From: Apoda limacodes | Taxonomy: Eukaryota; Arthropoda; Insecta; Lepidoptera; Limacodidae | Direction: 5' to 3' | Length of the DNA stretch: 64,000 bases | Assembly: GCA_946406115.1 (NCBI GenBank) | Contig: OX291550.1 | Coordinates: 4,206,803 to 4,270,802 of the forward strand | Shown here: positions 59,443-64,000 of the stretch, in pieces | Layout: each line of letters starts with the position of its first letter | How positions within the stretch are numbered: the first letter of the stretch is position 1 | Notes under the pieces: model-generated | Told to the model about the DNA's origin: nothing | Seen by the model: only the letters and a program-made list of their open reading frames with translations | Database searches by the model: none | Translations under genes and position numbers: made by a program

Positions 59443-60226
59443 ATTCCCGATTCGACTCTTGTGTTGTGCGGTCGTGTTTTCGAGCGTCAAGTGCTCTTAG
59501 TGTGCTCCGTGCAGTGGTGACTCAGCTGGTGCGCATTCCTGTGTGGTGTTTTGCCTCAGCGCTGACGACCTCGAATTGTTGTTTGGTTTATTGCCCGCAA
59601 TTCCTGGAAAATCGGCCTGAGTGTTGAAGCGCTGCTCGGCAGTGTGTATTGGCTGGGAAATTGCTTCTCGGCCCGCGCTGAGTGTGTTTGTGCGTTCTTC
59701 AACGCGCCCATAACCGAGTGTTTATCGAAGCGATACTGTGCGTTTTTGTGCGTGAGTGCGTGTTCTCGTAGTCGCGGAACTACTACGCATAGCGGTGACC
59801 CTCGCTTGCCTCTTTGACTGTTACCGGTTCGCCCGGTCTGAGTCCGGCTTTGTGTTAAATCGCTAGCGTAGTATTTCCGCTTCAGCGGTTCGCCGCTCCG
59901 TGCATTCTCGCGTTTTAAGTGTCGATTGCGTTTTAGTTTGTAGAAATCCAGTTCCGAGTGCTCAAGGGCTGGTGGGTGAGATCGTATAGCTCTTTTCAGA
60001 GTTGCGGTCTACCTAAAAGTTTCTCGTTTATAAACGTCTCGTTGCTGGGGGGAAACCTAACGGTGACAACGTAACCCCGGCCGTAGGAGTAGGAGTTAGG
60101 TACACACCAGGCAATCCGTAGCACTGCGGGGCGCCTGGCCACATTTAGGTATTCTTGCTCCTCGCCAGCAATGGTGGGGAGTCACTAGGCACACAAAAAA
60201 AAATCTACACCTCGGTCACTCCCGCG
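59443..60226 (+). promoter_or_regulatory. 5' UTR / internal promoter region of the LINE
   Basis: GC-rich leader without an open frame of its own. Non-LTR elements of this kind carry an internal promoter at the very start; I cannot place the transcription start. Confidence 0.5.
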
Positions 60227-62071
60227 ATGGCCGAGCAACTCATCGGCTTGTCCCCGGACCAGCTAGGGGCAATCGTGCAAAATCTTGTTCGCGATCGCCC
60301 AGAGCTGGCCCACGCCATCTTCACGGCGTTGGGGCCTGCCCTCACTGCGTCCAGCACAATCGCGCCCTCCCCGTCCGTCTCATCGCGTTCGACTCCGCGC
60401 TCTCGCTCGCGCAATCGCTCGCGCTCTCTCTCCCGCGAACCCCGCAATCGCGACCCGCGTCTCGCTCGCCGCGCTCTTCGGGCCCCTGCGCCCATTCGCC
60501 CTCCCACTCCGGTAGCCGATGAGACCCCTTTTCGGTCTCTCGCTACCCCGCCCCCCGCAACCTCCGAAACCGCACCCCGGTCTCCAGCAGCCGTAATGTC
60601 CGCTGAGTCGGCGTTGTCTGAGGACGACGAAGGCTTTAAAGTGGTTGGCCTGGGAACCAAAAAGGGTAAAAAGCGGAAGAAGTCCGCCAAGTCCAAAAAG
60701 GCTTCGGCGGCATCCGCCCTGGAGTCTTCTACTCCTCCCCCCTCCGATTCCGAGGCTAAGCGCCTCAAAGCGCCTAGCGCTTCCGCGTCCCCGTCCCCGT
60801 CCACCTCGGCGGCCAGCCCTGAGCTAGCCGCCATGGACACAACGCCCCCCGCCGCCACCTCTTCGCAGTCCGACTGTCCCACTTCGGGACGGAAGGAAAA
60901 ATCTCCGCCGCCCATCGTCATCAAAGACAAGGGGGCCTGGCCGAACATTGCTAACGCTATGAAGGCCAAGCGTATCAATTATACGCACGCCCGCAATGAT
61001 GCCGAGCGCGGCATCAAAGTGCAGGTCCCGACACCGTCAGATTTCCGAAATCTGACGGCCTTCCTCACGGCTCAAAAATATGAGTACCACACGTACTCAT
61101 TGGCCGAGGAACGCGTTCTAAGGGCAGTCGTAAGGGGAGTCCCTAGGGAATTCTCCACCACGACTGTCCAGGACGACTTAATCGTCCAAGGCCTCCCCGT
61201 ACGGGAAGTACATCGTATGTACAATGGCCGAAATAAGTCCGAGTGCTACGACATGGTGCTCGTTGTACTAGACCTAACAAAAGAAGGCAAAGCCATCTTT
61301 AACATCAAAGATGTTTGCAGCCTCAAAGGCATCAGGGTCGAGACTCCGCACAAGCGGTCGAACCCGAGTCAATGCCACCGATGCCAACTATATGGCCACG
61401 CGCAGCGCAACTGCAGACGCAGACCGCGCTGCGTCAAATGTTTACGCGATCACGCCACTCCGGACTGTGATCGCGATCGCTCAAACGCATCCGACCCGGT
61501 CGCTTGCGTACTCTGTGGGAGTGAAGGCCACCCAGCGAATTACCGCGGGTGCCCCAAAGCTCCCAAACAGAGCTCGCGTAAACCCCATCAGGGTAAATCG
61601 CGCCCATCCGCCCCCCGCCAACAGGCTCCGCTCGTGCCTGCCCCCCTCCCGGCTGTCAACGCCTGGAGCCGTCCTCCAGCGCTAGTAGCGTCCAAATCGA
61701 AGGAGACAGACAAACTTTTGTCTGCTCTCCCCGGGCCCGTCTCAGTTACGGGCATTCCCTACCCCGCCCCTCTGATGTCCCGGGACATCCCGCGTCCAGC
61801 GCCCATGAGAAGTGCACCCGCACCTCTCGCGCATACGCGCCTTGCCCCCCCGCGCCCCTCTTTCGCGCTGCCCTGCAATGCCGTTCATACGGCCGAGCAG
61901 CAGCAGCACCTCGGCATTCTCGCCGAGATTTCTTGGGCCTTCGACGCGGCCAATTTCGAGATCGTGTTCGCCGAATACGAACAGATCACCGATTTCTCTC
62001 AAATGCTCGGCTTCATGGCTAAGCATCGCGATTTCTTCGCCGCCCTCCGCAGGGTAGCTCCAAAACCGTAG
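60227..62071 (+). CDS. LINE ORF1 protein (zinc-knuckle nucleic-acid-binding, Gag-like), 614 aa
   Basis: RNA-binding, Gag-like protein that packages the element's own RNA. The start is the first in-frame ATG (60227), giving MAEQLIGLSPDQLGAIVQNL. Residues about 45-100 are Ser/Arg/Pro-rich (RSRSRNRSRSLSREPRNR), followed by a Lys-rich probable nuclear signal (KKGKKRKKSAKSKK). A PRE_C2HC-like domain spans about 255-375. Three zinc knuckles start at Cys383: CHRCQLYGHAQRNC, CVKCLRDHATPDC (one residue shorter spacing) and CVLCGSEGHPANYRGC. A Pro-rich stretch and a short C-terminal helical region end the protein. The domain order is that of arthropod Jockey-type ORF1. No frameshift or stop. Confidence 0.85.
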   Translation: MAEQLIGLSPDQLGAIVQNLVRDRPELAHAIFTALGPALTASSTIAPSPSVSSRSTPRSRSRNRSRSLSREPRNRDPRLARRALRAPAPIRPPTPVADETPFRSLATPPPATSETAPRSPAAVMSAESALSEDDEGFKVVGLGTKKGKKRKKSAKSKKASAASALESSTPPPSDSEAKRLKAPSASASPSPSTSAASPELAAMDTTPPAATSSQSDCPTSGRKEKSPPPIVIKDKGAWPNIANAMKAKRINYTHARNDAERGIKVQVPTPSDFRNLTAFLTAQKYEYHTYSLAEERVLRAVVRGVPREFSTTTVQDDLIVQGLPVREVHRMYNGRNKSECYDMVLVVLDLTKEGKAIFNIKDVCSLKGIRVETPHKRSNPSQCHRCQLYGHAQRNCRRRPRCVKCLRDHATPDCDRDRSNASDPVACVLCGSEGHPANYRGCPKAPKQSSRKPHQGKSRPSAPRQQAPLVPAPLPAVNAWSRPPALVASKSKETDKLLSALPGPVSVTGIPYPAPLMSRDIPRPAPMRSAPAPLAHTRLAPPRPSFALPCNAVHTAEQQQHLGILAEISWAFDAANFEIVFAEYEQITDFSQMLGFMAKHRDFFAALRRVAPKP

Positions 62072-62078
62072 AATCAAA

Positions 62079-64000
62079 ATGGATTGCACAACCGCGCGCG
62101 AAAAACCCCGGTCCGTCTCCATAGGCTATTTTAACGCCAACGGTCTCCGCAACCAAAGAGAGGAATTATCGCAATTCCTCTCGTCCCAAAAACCGGACGT
62201 CTTCCTCATCCAGGAAACGTTCCTAAAGCCCGCTGTCCGTACCCCTTCAATCGCGAACTATCGTACCGTCCGTAATGATAGAACTGCCTCCAATCTCGGA
62301 GGCACTCTCATCTATTACAGGCGCTCCCTGCATTGCTCCCCTATCGATCCTCCACCGCTTACGAATTTAGAAGCATCCGTCTGCCGCTTAGCGATGACCG
62401 GCCATCAGCCGATCATCATTGCATCGGTTTATCTCTCTCCCCTAAAAGACTTGCTCGAGAGCGACCTTCAGTCGCTCTTAAGTTTAGGCGACGCCGTCAT
62501 TCTTGCCGGCGACCTAAATTGCAAGCATCGCCGCTGGAACTCTTCTGTAACTTCACAAAGAGGCAGACTCCTCGACGATTTAGTTGACAGACTAAACTTT
62601 GACATCATCGCTCCCATGACGCCCACTTACTTTCCCCACAATACTCGGTTTAACCCCGACGTACTCGACATAGCACTTCTAAAGAATGTAAGGCTAAGCT
62701 TTCGCTCTATAGAGGTGCTTGACGAACTTGACTCGGACCACCGCCCTGTCGTCCTCCGATTAGGTTTCCCTTCGGACTCTCCTCCCGACACTAGAACCGT
62801 GACGGACTGGGATAAATTTGGGCAATTGCTCGAAAATCCCAGCTCGCCACATCTAGATCGCGTTCCCAACGTTATCTCATCCGCGACCGATCTTAACGTA
62901 GCTATCGACTCACTCACTAGCCACCTGACCGCCACCGTTGGCGAGTGCTCACGACAGGTGCCGGTTGGTGATTATCACCACCTAATCCTGCCTCAGCACA
63001 TCAGGTCGCTAGTGACTGAGCGTAACGCGGCCCGCCGCGCTCGCGACCGCGCTCCCACTATCGAAAATAAAGCTCGCTTCAACGACTTACACCGCCGTGT
63101 AAGAACCGCTGTAGCTGAGCTCCGCGCCCAACGTTTCGGTGATCTTATGAAGAACATTTCTCCTTCTCACCAAGCTTATTGGCACTTAGCCAGAGCTCTA
63201 AAATCCGAAACCGCAAACTCTCTCCCTCCGTTAACTCGTCCCAACAATAGCGTTCCCGCGTTCAATGACGACGAAAAAGCGGATTGCCTAGCATCCAGCC
63301 TCCAAGCCCAATGTGCCTTAAGCACACAGCCTTTCGATCCCGATCACGTGCGCGAGGTAGACGGCGAAGTGGAGCGCAGAACTTCTCTGCCTCCACAAGA
63401 CCCCCTGCCCCCTGTCACTGTCGACGAAGTCATACAGGTCATCAAAGACCTACGCCCCCGTAAGTCCCCCGGCGCAGACGGTATCTCTAACGATATCCTA
63501 AAGCGCCTCACTCTTCCCCTTATCTGCCTCCTAGTAGCGATCTTTAACGCTGCTATGGAACATTGCATCTTTCCATCTCAATGGAAAGATGCAATCGTTA
63601 TAGGCATCCATAAGCCCGGCAAAGCTCGTACCGAGCCGTCCTCCTATCGCCCTATAAGTTTACTAAAGGCCCTTGGTAAACTCTATGAACGCCTCCTTCT
63701 CGCCCGCCTACGGAACTCTATAGTCTCCAGAGGCATTTTAATAGACGAGCAGTTTGGCTTTCGTGCCAAACACTCATGCGTCCATCAAGTCCTCCGCATA
63801 ACGGAACATATTCTTACTGGCTTCCAGCCAGCATTAGGTAAGACCCGTCACACGGGCGCTGTCTTCTTCGATGTAGCGAAAGCTTTCGACAAAGTCTGGC
63901 ACAACGGTTTAATTTTTAAACTGTACAACTTTCAGTTGCCAGATCGTCTCGTGCTCATCATACGAGACTATTTGTCGAATCGTAGCTTTCGCTACAGAGT
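62079..64000 (+). CDS. LINE ORF2: endonuclease / reverse transcriptase, partial (first 640 codons)
   Basis: Catalytic protein of target-primed reverse transcription. The ATG at 62079 lies 7 bases after the ORF1 stop. The AP endonuclease occupies residues about 10-230 with FNANGL, QET (Glu46), AGDLN (Asp145, Asn147) and DSDHRP (His221), the active-site set. Reverse transcriptase blocks follow: LRPRKSPGADGI (from about 458), YRPISLLKALGKLYERL, DEQFGFRAKHSC and FFDVAKAFDKVWHNG, with the first catalytic Asp at residue 598. The window ends before the F/YxDD block. The frame is open to the last base with no stop, so this copy may be active. Family members are usually about 900 residues or more. Confidence 0.88.
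   Translation, partial: MDCTTAREKPRSVSIGYFNANGLRNQREELSQFLSSQKPDVFLIQETFLKPAVRTPSIANYRTVRNDRTASNLGGTLIYYRRSLHCSPIDPPPLTNLEASVCRLAMTGHQPIIIASVYLSPLKDLLESDLQSLLSLGDAVILAGDLNCKHRRWNSSVTSQRGRLLDDLVDRLNFDIIAPMTPTYFPHNTRFNPDVLDIALLKNVRLSFRSIEVLDELDSDHRPVVLRLGFPSDSPPDTRTVTDWDKFGQLLENPSSPHLDRVPNVISSATDLNVAIDSLTSHLTATVGECSRQVPVGDYHHLILPQHIRSLVTERNAARRARDRAPTIENKARFNDLHRRVRTAVAELRAQRFGDLMKNISPSHQAYWHLARALKSETANSLPPLTRPNNSVPAFNDDEKADCLASSLQAQCALSTQPFDPDHVREVDGEVERRTSLPPQDPLPPVTVDEVIQVIKDLRPRKSPGADGISNDILKRLTLPLICLLVAIFNAAMEHCIFPSQWKDAIVIGIHKPGKARTEPSSYRPISLLKALGKLYERLLLARLRNSIVSRGILIDEQFGFRAKHSCVHQVLRITEHILTGFQPALGKTRHTGAVFFDVAKAFDKVWHNGLIFKLYNFQLPDRLVLIIRDYLSNRSFRYR

Larger units (their letters stand above)
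59443..64000 (+). mobile_element. Jockey-like non-LTR retrotransposon, intact as far as seen, cut by window end
   Basis: A 784-bp GC-rich 5' UTR, ORF1 and the first two thirds of ORF2 follow each other as in Jockey elements, with ORF2 starting 7 bases after the ORF1 stop in another frame. Both frames are uninterrupted, and base composition is strikingly GC-rich compared with its neighbours. It starts directly at the 3' LTR, so its true 5' end may be further in. Confidence 0.85.

Noticed and set aside
60205..60978. 257-codon minus-strand open frame opposite LINE ORF1
   Set aside because: A by-product of the GC-rich codon usage of ORF1 on the other strand; no domain.

Overview
The window looks like nuclear DNA of a lepidopteran insect (moth or butterfly). 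It is AT-rich, has GT-AG introns, and is packed with repeat families I recognise as lepidopteran: 'GGGTTCCGT' / 'GGCCAAGTGCGAGTC' elements, 'CCGCTGAACCGAT' elements, a tRNA-type SINE and LINE tails ending in 'ACCATCAGGCGGACCGTAGGC'. There are no prokaryotic features. Only one host gene can be supported.

Region 1 (1-15,560): the last ten exons, on the + strand, of a sodium-independent sulfate/anion transporter of the SLC26A11 type. All splice phases agree and the exons join into 451 codons plus a stop; the N-terminal exons lie upstream of the window. The introns hold LINE fragments, a 49-bp minisatellite just before exon 6, and a decayed endonuclease/reverse-transcriptase LINE inside a 5-kb intron.

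Region 2 (15,561-25,820): intergenic DNA made of dispersed repeats, a tRNA-type SINE and an 11-copy, about 40-bp minisatellite.

Region 3 (25,821-45,280): a head-to-tail tandem duplication of about 9.7 kb. The two copies are nearly identical and differ by small indels, minisatellite copy number and point changes. Each carries a broken Crypton-type tyrosine recombinase, an antisense LINE fragment, a LINE 3' tail, and a small inverted-repeat element enclosing a 5S-rRNA-like sequence. The two recombinase copies have decayed differently: one lost the catalytic His and gained a stop, the other has an internal deletion.

Region 4 (46,883-59,442): two direct repeats of 753 bp, identical as far as I can read, bracket 11 kb with no gag, pol or env reading frame. 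A purine tract sits directly before the 3' repeat. I read this as a very young, giant non-autonomous LTR element (LARD-like). Its interior contains 131-bp, 90-bp, 82-bp and about 33-bp tandem arrays, possible splice sites, and a hammerhead-ribozyme-like motif at about 49.6 kb. This is the most unusual part of the window.

Region 5 (59,443-64,000): a Jockey-like non-LTR retrotransposon with intact reading frames, starting directly after the 3' repeat: 5' UTR, full ORF1 (zinc-knuckle protein) and the first 640 codons of ORF2 (endonuclease plus reverse transcriptase), cut by the window edge.

All alignments and folds were done by eye, so boundaries in repeats are approximate.
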